Origin: JAFAXA01 sp963777325
GTDB lineage: Bacteria > Pseudomonadota > Alphaproteobacteria > Acetobacterales > Acetobacteraceae
Length of the DNA: 64,000 nt
Assembly: GCA_963777325.1 (NCBI GenBank)
Contig: CAVZQE010000022.1
Coordinates: 496,001 to 560,000, forward strand
Direction of reading: 5' to 3'
A program made the translations under genes and the position numbers. This document shows positions 17,401 through 24,288 of this stretch, piece after piece. The notes under the pieces are model-generated. The model was not told the DNA's origin and made no database searches. It saw only the letters and a program-made list of their open reading frames with translations. The stretch's first letter is position 1. The number at the start of each line of letters is the position of its first letter.

Positions 17401-17665
17401 GGCGCTGCCGGTCGGCCACGGGGATCTGATAATAATCGGGGTGGATTTCGCCGAAGGCGAGGAAGCCGTGGCGGCCGCCGCCGTATTCGACGAACGCCGC
17501 CTGAAGGCTCGGCTCTACCCGCACCACCTTGGCGAGATAGATATTTCCCTTGAGCTGCTTCTTGGTCGACGTCTCGACGTCGAAATCCTCAAGCCGTGTT
17601 CCGTCCAGAACCACGACACGGGTCTCTTCCGCGTGCGTGGCGTCGATCAACATGCGTTTGGTCAT
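14459..17665 (-). CDS. rne: Ribonuclease E
   Basis: A 1068-residue endoribonuclease that starts mRNA decay and processes rRNA/tRNA. Order of domains: a split S1 RNA-binding domain (NIYLAKVVRVEPSLQAAFVE then GGGRHGFLAFGEIHPDYY); an acidic low-complexity insert at about residues 85-340; the rest of S1 (LQLLLVQ-like region, GAALTTYLSLAGRYSVLMPN); the catalytic DNase I-like domain with Mg-binding Asp in LVAIDVNSGRS and IVIDFIDM; and the Zn-link CPQCGGTG near residue 646. The C-terminal 400 residues are disordered, Arg- and Glu/Pro-rich, and suit degradosome scaffolding. MTKRMLIDATHAEETRVVV is the usual alphaproteobacterial start. The insert holds the 24-bp tandem repeats listed separately. Divergent from the amidase-mrcA-prfB genes over 541 bp. 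Confidence 0.95.
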   Translation of the reverse strand: MTKRMLIDATHAEETRVVVLDGTRLEDFDVETSTKKQLKGNIYLAKVVRVEPSLQAAFVEYGGGRHGFLAFGEIHPDYYQIPVADRQRLLAMQEEEARREEEEEDRAASAEADGPHEDPDRAVPELEDTTGDLFEAETAAAGETSAEGGDTAWSATDDISPSGADDIPRSGTDDISPSAADDIPRSGTDDEGTSGTDDEGTSGTDDEGTSGTDDEGTSGTDDEGTSGTAQPLAIANEALHVSQKADAAETWTSTLPDGPVLSGTDDPLPAEQTSPDELRGAPERAASDGAEEHHVEPAADLPLPETVGGDADPTEETRSRRPPPRFLRNYKIQEVIRRRQILLVQVVKEERGTKGAALTTYLSLAGRYSVLMPNSPRGGGISRKITSAADRRRLKEITSEMDLPQGMGLIVRTAGANRPKPEIKRDCEYLMRLWDDIREHTLKSVAPALIYEEASLIKRAIRDVYSRDVEEIVVDGEDGWKAARDFMRMLMPTHAKKVQLWRDGGMPLFARNQVEAQLDGMMMPTVQLRSGGYLVINQTEALVAIDVNSGRSTRERNIEETALRTNLEASDEVARQLRLRDLAGLIVIDFIDMESRKHNGMVEKRLKDALKNDRARIQVGHISHFGLLEMSRQRLRPSLAETSFVMCPQCGGTGHVRSVESAALHVLRHIEEEGAKRRAAEIVVHVAGGAAMYILNHKRDLLHAIEQRYAMHVTFQADDALIAPQMRIERVRAQAPGDARAITADAAPVLPRAPEPDMAEEEQDASGEETEDVLDAAPEAPASSAEGESGDEQRRRRRRRRRRGGRRDEAVADGAVVPGLASAPDPEPAEHGEDGTDNPPATPEAGSSTAPSLAAPGPAADSEDAAARGRRRGRRGGRRLRRGGEEDVSPVAELGAEQPEIPAAPYQGPTPANPFGAQGFDIFDVIEQAEQARPAAAAAPAPVPDRESELEAAAAEVASPKPELPDTGAVAPEPPPIVSAPELARGLDVAEAAEPADVPHPAATEPPQAGPAPEPPPTAAEASRPEPEPEPRPEPEPESKPPPNAVRPILIGAADAPVAEKKRGWWRR
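16978..17204. repeat. 24-bp tandem repeats inside rne
   Basis: Five near-identical 24-bp units (about 16985-17104) encode GTDDEGTS five times. They are followed by about four diverged 24-bp units encoding alternating GTDDIPRS and ADDISPS motifs. All units are in frame, so copy changes would alter only the length of the acidic insert in the S1 domain. Confidence 0.9.
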
Positions 17666-18206
17666 TTAGTCGGAGGCTCCGGTGCGCCGCCTGGCCGTGA
17701 GCGGCCGTTCCTGGCGGAACCGGCGTCGGCGAGGGGCGGAAAGGTCGTGGAAAAGAGGGCTGGTTCATCGCGATGAACCGACTGGGCGCGCGGCCCCGGA
17801 CCAGGCTGGAAAGAGCATCGTCTGTCTTGGCCTGGCGGGGCATGCGGCGGTCGTCGATTCCTGTTCGGAGTGCCACCCCACGCGAATGGAATGCAGCCCG
17901 GTGAAGCAGTGCGGCGCGCCCTGTCCGTCTCGCGTGCGGCCGGAGGCCGGCGTGCCGATCCCGGTGCGCCCAGGGCGCACGACGGGCGATGAGGCGGCGG
18001 AGAAACTCGGAAATGCCTGGGCGCGGCCGCGACGCCCGCTTGTTTCGGGGCATTGGCCACGTGAGCACACACGCTCCGGTCGCATCATCTCTCAATGAGA
18101 AGATGGAGCAAACCGGACCGCTCCGCAAGCACCGCCGGATCGCGCGCCACCGTTGGGGTCATGAACCCTTGTTCATCAATGAGCAAGCTGACTTTCCACA
18201 CGCCGC
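17666..18206. other. 541-bp rne/amidase divergent region with long rne leader
   Basis: No convincing gene is present; the open frames here lack codon bias, start sites and recognisable products. It must hold the promoters of rne (leftward) and of the amidase (rightward). RNase E leaders in other bacteria are long and mediate autoregulation by decay of rne mRNA, so the size is expected. An 18-bp perfect palindrome lies at 17762-17779. A short inverted repeat (TGAAC, 4 bases, GTTCA) lies near 18162-18175, ahead of the amidase gene. Confidence 0.6.
17762..17779. promoter_or_regulatory. 18-bp perfect palindrome in the rne leader
   Basis: GGTTCATCGCGATGAACC reads the same on both strands. As DNA it could be an operator for a dimeric regulator. 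As RNA in the rne leader it would fold into a 7-bp stem capped by CGCG, about 97 bases before the rne start codon. Which applies cannot be decided from sequence. Confidence 0.45.
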
Positions 18207-19064
18207 ATGGTAGCTTCGCGCGTGTCCGGCTCTCTTCCCATCACGCGCCGCTTGCTGCTGGCCCGGGCGGCTGGAGCCGGTCTGCTTGCATCCGCGCCGG
18301 TGGTGGCGGCGGCCGCACCCCACGGCCGGACCACCGCCCCCAGACGGGCCACGCCCGCGCCGAAGCCGCTGCCGCTGGTGGTGCTCGATCCCGGCCACGG
18401 CGGCAAAGACCCCGGCGCGATCGGCTACTCCGGCACCTATGAAAAGCACATCGCCTTTCTGACCGCCGTGGAGCTCAAGCGCCAACTGGAGAGGACGGGC
18501 CGGTTCCGGGTCGAGCTGACCCGCGATCGCGACGTCTTCGTTCCGCTGGCCGGGCGCGTCGAGCGGGCGCAGGGGTGGGACGCCTCCCTGTTCGTGTCGA
18601 TGCATGCCGATGCGATCGGCAGTCCGGCGGTGCGCGGCGCCAGCGTCTACACCCTGGCGAGCGCCGCCTCGGACGCGCAGTCCGCCGCGCTCGCGCGGCG
18701 GGAGAACAGCGCCGACCGGTTCGGCGGGCCTCAATTCCGCACCGCTCCGCCGGAAGTCGCGCAAATCCTCGCGAGCCTGGTGCGGCGGGAGACGCGGAGC
18801 GGGTCGGCCCGGCTGCAACGCAGCGTCGTGGAGGCGCTCGACGTCAGCCTGCCGATGCTGCCCAATCCGGCCCGGCACGCGGGGTTCGTCGTCCTCAAGG
18901 CCGCCGACATCCCGAGCGTGCTGGTCGAAATGGGATTCATGTCAAACCCCCGGGACGAGGCGGCGCTCCGTCAACCCGCCCACCGGACCCGGGTCGCCGC
19001 CGCCCTGAGCCGGGCCGTTTCGGCCTATTTCGCCACCGTGCCGGGCAGCCGGATGGCTGGATAG
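18207..19064 (+). CDS. N-acetylmuramoyl-L-alanine amidase (Amidase_3), Tat-type signal
   Basis: A 285-residue periplasmic zinc amidase that cuts the bond between muramic acid and the stem peptide, normally during daughter-cell separation. The N-terminus has a twin-arginine signal (TRRLLLARAAGAGLLASAPV). Zn ligands are seen in VVLDPGHGGKDPGAIG (His), TYEKHI (Glu) and FVSMHADA (His); the catalytic Glu is in SVLVEMGFMSNP. There is no AMIN targeting domain, so it is shorter than E. coli AmiC. It is followed by mrcA and prfB on the same strand, a grouping common in alphaproteobacteria, and diverges from rne. Confidence 0.9.
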   Translation: MVASRVSGSLPITRRLLLARAAGAGLLASAPVVAAAAPHGRTTAPRRATPAPKPLPLVVLDPGHGGKDPGAIGYSGTYEKHIAFLTAVELKRQLERTGRFRVELTRDRDVFVPLAGRVERAQGWDASLFVSMHADAIGSPAVRGASVYTLASAASDAQSAALARRENSADRFGGPQFRTAPPEVAQILASLVRRETRSGSARLQRSVVEALDVSLPMLPNPARHAGFVVLKAADIPSVLVEMGFMSNPRDEAALRQPAHRTRVAAALSRAVSAYFATVPGSRMAG

Positions 19065-19112
19065 CGTTTCAGCCGCTCCCTTTCTTCATGAATTGCGATA
19101 TAGCATGGTTTC

Positions 19113-21680
19113 ATGAGTGGTCGTTTCACCGCGGGCGAACGCCTGGCACCTTCCGCGCGCGGTGACGAACCGCGCGAACAGAGCCCGAAGCCCGGCAAGT
19201 CCAAGGCCCGTCGCTCTCCGTTCCGGTGGATCGGACGGCTGTTCGCGGCCTTTCTGGGCCTTGGCTTCCTCGCCCTCGTGGTGGGCGGGTTCGTGGTGTT
19301 CGGGGCCTACCGCCATTTCGCCGCCGGCCTGCCCGATGTCGAAGGGCTGCGCAGCTATCAGCCACGGGTGATGAGCCGAGTTTACGCGGACGACGCGCGG
19401 CCGATTGCGGAACTTGCAACCGAGCGGCGCATATTTGTTCCGTACGCTTCCATTCCCGTGCAGGTGAAGAACGCCTTCGTCGCGGCGGAGGATCAGAATT
19501 TCTGGCAGCATCGCGGCATCGATCCGCTGGCGATCGCGCGGGCGGCTGTCACCAACCTCCAGCAGATCGGGCAGGGCAGGCGGCCGATCGGCGCATCCAC
19601 GATCACGCAGCAGGTGGCGAAAAACATGCTGCTCGGCAATGAGGTATCGCTCGCCCGCAAGGCCAAGGAAGCGATCCTCGCGCTCCGCATCGAGGACACG
19701 CTGACCAAGGACCGGATTCTCGAGCTCTATCTGAACGAAATCTATCTCGGGCTCGGCTCTTATGGCGTCGCCGCGGCGGCGCAGGCCTATTTCAACAAGC
19801 CGCTGGACGAGCTGACCCTGTCCGAAGCCGCCTTCCTCGGGGCGTTGCCCAAGGCTCCGAACAATTACAATCCGTTCCGCTACCCGGAAGCGGCCAAAGC
19901 GCGGCGGGACTGGGTGCTCGACCGGATGGCCGACGTGCACGCGATCAGCCCGGCCGAGGCGGCGGCGGCCAAGCAGACGCCGGTCATCCCGGCCCAGTTC
20001 CACCGCCCCGAACCCGTCCCCGGCGCCGAGTGGTTCGCCGAGGACGTGCGCCGCCGCCTCGTGGACCAGTTCGGCGCGGACGCAACCACGCAAGGCGGGC
20101 TGATGGTCCGAACGAGCTTCGATCCGGCGCTGCAGGCGGCGGCCGACAAGGCGTTGCATGATGGGCTGGTCGCCTACGATCGCAAGCTCGGTGGCTGGCG
20201 CGGGCCGGCCGGGCATCTCGACCTCAACGGCGCGCCGCTCCGCACCGGCTGGATGGCGGCGCTCGCACGCACGCAGCGGCCGCCCGGCATCCGGCCCGAG
20301 TGGCGCCTGGCGGTGGTCACGGAAGAGACGGATCGGGAGGCGCGGGTCGGCTGGCTCGAGCACCCGGACGGCCCCGCGGGCGCGCCGCCGGCCGCGCATG
20401 GGGGGACGCTCTATCTGTCCGACCTCGCCTGGGCGCGGCCGATCCGGGACGGGCGCATGGGCGGCTCGCCCCACCGCATGTCCGAAATCGCTCATTCTGG
20501 CGATCTCGTCATGATCGAGCCGCCGGCCGCTCCCGCCGCCTCTCCCTCCGGCAAGGCGCGTCCGGGCGGCGAGCGGGTGACGTTGCGCCAGATCCCGGAG
20601 GTGCAGGGGGCGATGGTCTCGCTCGATCCGGCGACCGGCCGCGTGTTCGCGATGGTGGGCGGCTGGAGCTACGAGCAGAGCCAGTTCAACCGCGCGACCC
20701 AGGCCCTGCGCCAGCCCGGTTCGAGCTTCAAGCCGATGGTCTACCTGACCGCGCTGGAGCAGGGCGTGTCGCCGAGCTGGCGCTTCGACGATTCGCCGAT
20801 CTCCATCGGCGACTGGCACCCGAACAACTACGAAATGACGTTCAGCGGTCCCACCTCGCTGCACACCGCGCTCGAGAAGTCGCTCAATCTGGTGACGCTG
20901 CGCGTGGCCCAGAGGGTCGGCATGGAGGCGGTGGCGCAGACCGCGATCGCCTTCCATGTCGTGGACGCCATGCCGCGCGTCCTGCCGGCGGCGCTCGGGG
21001 CGGTGGACACGACGGTGATGCGCATGGCGGGCGCGTACGCCTCGCTCGCCGAGGGCGGCAAGGAGGTCGTGCCGACCTTGATCGACAGCGTGCAGGACCG
21101 GGATGGGCACGTGGTCTGGCGCGACCAGGGTTTGGAGTGCGCCACCTGCGCCGATCCGGCGTCCCCGCCCGAACTGGGCGACGCCCGCCGGCAGATCGCC
21201 GATCCGGAGAGCGTGTTCCAGATGGTCACGATGATGGAGGCGGTGGTCCAGCACGGCACCGGCACCGAGGCCGGGAAGGGGCTGAACCGCCCGATCGCCG
21301 GCAAGACGGGCACCACCCAGGATTTCAACAACGCCTGGTTCGTGGGCTTCACGCCCAATCTCGTGACCGCGGTCTGGATCGGCTACGACACTCCTTCCAG
21401 CCTTGGCGAGGACGAGACCGGCGGCCACGTCGCCGCGCCGATCTGGCGCAACTTCATGGCCACGGCGCTCAAGGACCGGCCGGTTCTGAGCTTTCCGATG
21501 CCGCCGGGCATGACGCTCGCGAGATGGGACGGACATAATCTCGACGCCTTCAAGCCGGGCCAGACCCCGGGCGCCTGGGGGCCGGGCGGGGCGATGGCGT
21601 CCTCCTCCGGGGCGCCGGGCGCGACGGCCTCGGCGCCCGGCGCGGGCGGGGTCGACAACGACATGGGCGGGCTGTATTGA
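19113..21680 (+). CDS. mrcA: Penicillin-binding protein 1A
   Basis: An 855-residue bifunctional peptidoglycan synthase. A cytoplasmic basic tail precedes one transmembrane helix (about residues 40-62). The GT51 glycosyltransferase domain has catalytic EDQNFWQHRGID, then GASTITQQVAKNMLLG and RKAKEAILALRIE. An OB-like insert follows. The transpeptidase domain has SxxK in QPGSSFKPM (near residue 535), SLN near 590 and KTGTT near 730. The C-terminal tail is Gly/Pro/Ala-rich. ATG 19113 lies 48 bp after the amidase stop. No frame break is seen, unlike prfB immediately downstream. Confidence 0.95.
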   Translation: MSGRFTAGERLAPSARGDEPREQSPKPGKSKARRSPFRWIGRLFAAFLGLGFLALVVGGFVVFGAYRHFAAGLPDVEGLRSYQPRVMSRVYADDARPIAELATERRIFVPYASIPVQVKNAFVAAEDQNFWQHRGIDPLAIARAAVTNLQQIGQGRRPIGASTITQQVAKNMLLGNEVSLARKAKEAILALRIEDTLTKDRILELYLNEIYLGLGSYGVAAAAQAYFNKPLDELTLSEAAFLGALPKAPNNYNPFRYPEAAKARRDWVLDRMADVHAISPAEAAAAKQTPVIPAQFHRPEPVPGAEWFAEDVRRRLVDQFGADATTQGGLMVRTSFDPALQAAADKALHDGLVAYDRKLGGWRGPAGHLDLNGAPLRTGWMAALARTQRPPGIRPEWRLAVVTEETDREARVGWLEHPDGPAGAPPAAHGGTLYLSDLAWARPIRDGRMGGSPHRMSEIAHSGDLVMIEPPAAPAASPSGKARPGGERVTLRQIPEVQGAMVSLDPATGRVFAMVGGWSYEQSQFNRATQALRQPGSSFKPMVYLTALEQGVSPSWRFDDSPISIGDWHPNNYEMTFSGPTSLHTALEKSLNLVTLRVAQRVGMEAVAQTAIAFHVVDAMPRVLPAALGAVDTTVMRMAGAYASLAEGGKEVVPTLIDSVQDRDGHVVWRDQGLECATCADPASPPELGDARRQIADPESVFQMVTMMEAVVQHGTGTEAGKGLNRPIAGKTGTTQDFNNAWFVGFTPNLVTAVWIGYDTPSSLGEDETGGHVAAPIWRNFMATALKDRPVLSFPMPPGMTLARWDGHNLDAFKPGQTPGAWGPGGAMASSSGAPGATASAPGAGGVDNDMGGLY

Positions 21681-21732
21681 GCCGCCCCTTCCGAGCGCCG
21701 CGCGACCCGAAACCGCCGAGACGAGACCCGCG

Positions 21733-22865
21733 ATGTCCGCCGAATCCGACGCCCTGAACCAGCAGATCGAGCAGTCCGTGGCGCTGCTGAGGAGGCATCT
21801 TTGACTGGGATGCCGCGCAGCATCGTCTGGCCGAGCTGAACGCCCGCGCCGAAGACCCCGATCTCTGGAACGACGCCGCCGCCGCGCAAAAGGTGATGCG
21901 CGAGCGCAATCAGCTCGCCGCCCAGGTCGAGGGCGTGCTCAGGCTCGAGGCGGAGGTGCGCGACGCCTCCGAGCTGGTCGCGCTGGCCGAGGCCGAGAAC
22001 GATTCCTCGATGGTCGCAGACGGCCTCGCCAGTCTCAGGGCGCTGGCGGACGAGGCCAAGCGCCGGGAAATCGAGAGCCTGCTCTCGGGCGAGGCCGACC
22101 CGAACGACTGCTACATCGAGATCAACGCCGGCGCGGGCGGCACCGAGGCGCAGGACTGGGCCGAGATGCTGATGCGCATGTATAGGCGCTGGGCCGAGCA
22201 GCACGGCTACAAGGCGTCGCTGCTGGAAGAGGCCGAGGGCGAGCAGGCGGGCATCAAGTCGGCGACGTTGCAGGTCTCGGGACCGAACGCCTATGGCTGG
22301 CTGAAGACCGAGGCGGGGGTGCATCGCCTCGTGCGGATCAGCCCGTTCGACGCCAACGCCCGCCGGCAGACCAGCTTCGCGAGCGTCTGGGTGTATCCGG
22401 TCGTGGACGACACGATCGAGATCGAGGTGAACGACGCCGACCTCAAGGTCGATACGTTCCGGGCCTCCGGCGCGGGCGGCCAGCACGTGAACAAGACCGA
22501 GAGCGCGATCCGCATCACGCATATCCCGAGCGGCATCATCGTCGCCTGCCAGACCGACCGCAGCCAGCACCGCAACCGCGCGACGGCGATGAGCATGCTG
22601 AAGGCGCGGCTCTACGAGCAGGAGTTGCAGCGCCGGGAGGCGGCATCGGCGGCGACCGAGGCGGCCAAGACCGATATCGGCTGGGGCCACCAGAATCCGC
22701 AGCTACGTGCTGGCGCCGTACCAGCTCGTGAAGGATCTGCGCACCGGGGTCGAGCGCGGCAATCCTGACGCGGTGCTCGACGGCGACCTCGACGCCTTCA
22801 TGGCGGCCGCGCTCGCCGCGCGCGTCGGCGCAACCAGATCGGATGCGAGCGCCCAGGCGCAGTAA
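21733..22865 (+). CDS. prfB: Peptide chain release factor 2 (programmed +1 frameshift; extra base near 3' end)
   Basis: RF2 ends translation at UGA and UAA. The first 23 codons end in CTT followed by in-frame TGA at 21802-21804; a +1 shift onto GAC continues as LDWDAAQHRLAELNARAEDP. An AGGAGG at 21790-21795, three bases before CTT, supplies the stimulatory Shine-Dalgarno-like element. Downstream motifs are the tRNA-mimic SPF (in VRISPFDANARRQ) and the peptidyl-hydrolysis GGQ (in SGAGGQHVNKTESAIRITH). Near the end CAGAATCCGC (22691-22700) has one A too many. Removing it gives HQIRSYVLAPYQLVKDLRTG, then VLDGDLDAFMAAAL and TAA at 22863-22865, 376 residues in all. Because RF2 is essential, the second break is probably a sequence error. 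Confidence 0.95.
21790..21805 (+). promoter_or_regulatory. prfB: prfB programmed +1 frameshift site
   Basis: AGGAGG, CAT, then CTT TGA C is the classic autoregulatory signal. When RF2 is scarce, slow termination at the poor UGA-C context allows the ribosome to slip from CUU to UUU and read on. When RF2 is abundant, a 23-residue peptide is released. All elements and the 3-base spacing are present. Confidence 0.95.
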
Positions 22866-22872
22866 TCGGCGA

Positions 22873-24288
22873 CTATTTGGTGGCCTCGGCTTCGAGATCG
22901 GCCGCGATGCGCAGCACCACCGGCTGCCAGTGACCGGGCGCGGGCTGTCGGAACAGCCGGGCGGTCGGATACCATGGGCTGCCCTCGCGCCCGAGAAGCC
23001 AGCGCCAGTCCGGCGAATAGGGCAGCATGATCCAGACCGGCTTGCCCATCGCGCCCGCGAGGTGGGCAATCGCGGTGTCGATCGTGACCACGAGGTCGAG
23101 GTTCGAGACGATTGCGGCGGTATCGGCAAAATCCGCGATCTCGTGCGCGAGCCCGAGCAGCGGCGCGCGGCCGAAATAGCCGGCCACCTCCGCCCGCGCC
23201 GGCCCCATTTGCAGCGAGACGAGGCTGATGCCGTCGATCGCTGCCATCGGGGCGAGCGCGGACAGGCTCACGGAGCGGTTCGGCGGCTGCGCCCGTCCGC
23301 TCCAGACGATACCGACCCGCCGGTACCCGGGCGCCAGCATCGCTTGCAGTCGCCGTTCCCAGGCCGCCACCTTCGCCGGTTCGGGGGCAATGTAGGGGAT
23401 GGCCGCCGGGATCGTCTCCAGGCGCGTGCCGTGCAGTCGCGGCAATCCCGAGAGGGGACAAAAGGCGGAGAACGGCGGGCACGCATCCCAACGATCGAAC
23501 ACCTCCAGTCCGGGATGATTGTGCGCGATCAGGCGGCGCATCTCGGGGCCGCAGGCGAGGGCCAGATGCGGGCAGCGCGCGGCGACCCAGGGGAGATAGC
23601 GAAGAAATTGCAGCACATCGCCGAACCCCTGGTCGGCGATCAGCAGCAGCCTGCGGTCTGGCATCCCGTCTGGCATCGGCGCGCCGTCCCATTGCGGCCG
23701 GTCGGTTCGTGGCAGATGGCTGGCGGCGTCGGGAACCCGGAACCGCCACTCGTATTCCTCAAGCCCCTCCTCCATCGCGCCGCGCAGCAGCAGCAGCTCC
23801 GCCAAAGCGAGGTGCGGCTTGGCCGATGACGGGTCCAGCGCGATGGCCCGCCGCGCATAACCGATCGCCTGATCGAGCCGCAGGAGGCGCTGGTTGACGA
23901 CCGAGAGATTGTGCAGCGCCTGCGGATCGAATGGGTCAAGCCGCACGGCGCGCTCGCCCGTTTCGATCGCCTCGTCGTAGCGGCCGAGCCGCTCGTACAT
24001 GGAGCAGATGTCGCGCAGGTAGAGAGGTACATCCGGCCGCTCCTCGAGCGCCCGCCCGACATGTTCGGCCGCTTCCGCAATTCTTCCCTGCTGGAATGCG
24101 ATGATGCCCGCCAGGTGCAAGATCTCGGGGTCGCGCGGTGCGGCGACCAGGGCGGCCTGGAGCAGCGCCTCGGCGTCGTCGTGCCGGCCAGACTGCCCGC
24201 ACGCCTGCGCGAGTTTGAGGACTTGGGCGAGCGGCAGCCTGACATCGGCAGTGGGCGCGGCGGTGCGCAGCCGGACCGGCTGGCTCAT
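22873..24288 (-). CDS. TPR protein with GT9-like C-terminal domain
   Basis: A 471-residue cytoplasmic protein. At least four TPRs lie between residues 20 and 190 (for example LGRYDEAIETGERAVRLDPF and QAIGYARRAIALDPSSAKPH). A glycosyltransferase-like C-terminal half contains LLLIADQGFGDVLQFLRYLP, GIVWSGRAQPPNRSVSL and LVVTIDTAIAHLAGAMGKPV. It is a paralogue of the gene at 1669-3132. Its start ATG overlaps the stop of the sulfotransferase gene (ATGA at 24285-24288), so it is the last member of a coupled trio with the sulfotransferase and the beta-repeat protein. Likely a glycosyltransferase acting on surface protein or glycan; substrate not known. Confidence 0.75.
   Translation of the reverse strand: MSQPVRLRTAAPTADVRLPLAQVLKLAQACGQSGRHDDAEALLQAALVAAPRDPEILHLAGIIAFQQGRIAEAAEHVGRALEERPDVPLYLRDICSMYERLGRYDEAIETGERAVRLDPFDPQALHNLSVVNQRLLRLDQAIGYARRAIALDPSSAKPHLALAELLLLRGAMEEGLEEYEWRFRVPDAASHLPRTDRPQWDGAPMPDGMPDRRLLLIADQGFGDVLQFLRYLPWVAARCPHLALACGPEMRRLIAHNHPGLEVFDRWDACPPFSAFCPLSGLPRLHGTRLETIPAAIPYIAPEPAKVAAWERRLQAMLAPGYRRVGIVWSGRAQPPNRSVSLSALAPMAAIDGISLVSLQMGPARAEVAGYFGRAPLLGLAHEIADFADTAAIVSNLDLVVTIDTAIAHLAGAMGKPVWIMLPYSPDWRWLLGREGSPWYPTARLFRQPAPGHWQPVVLRIAADLEAEATK

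Noticed and set aside
14426..17776. Open frame of 1116 codons on the plus strand
   Set aside because: It is antisense to rne and its length is explained by high GC and the 24-bp repeats, which read as tandem RPGRALIV. rne on the other strand has complete, recognisable domains.
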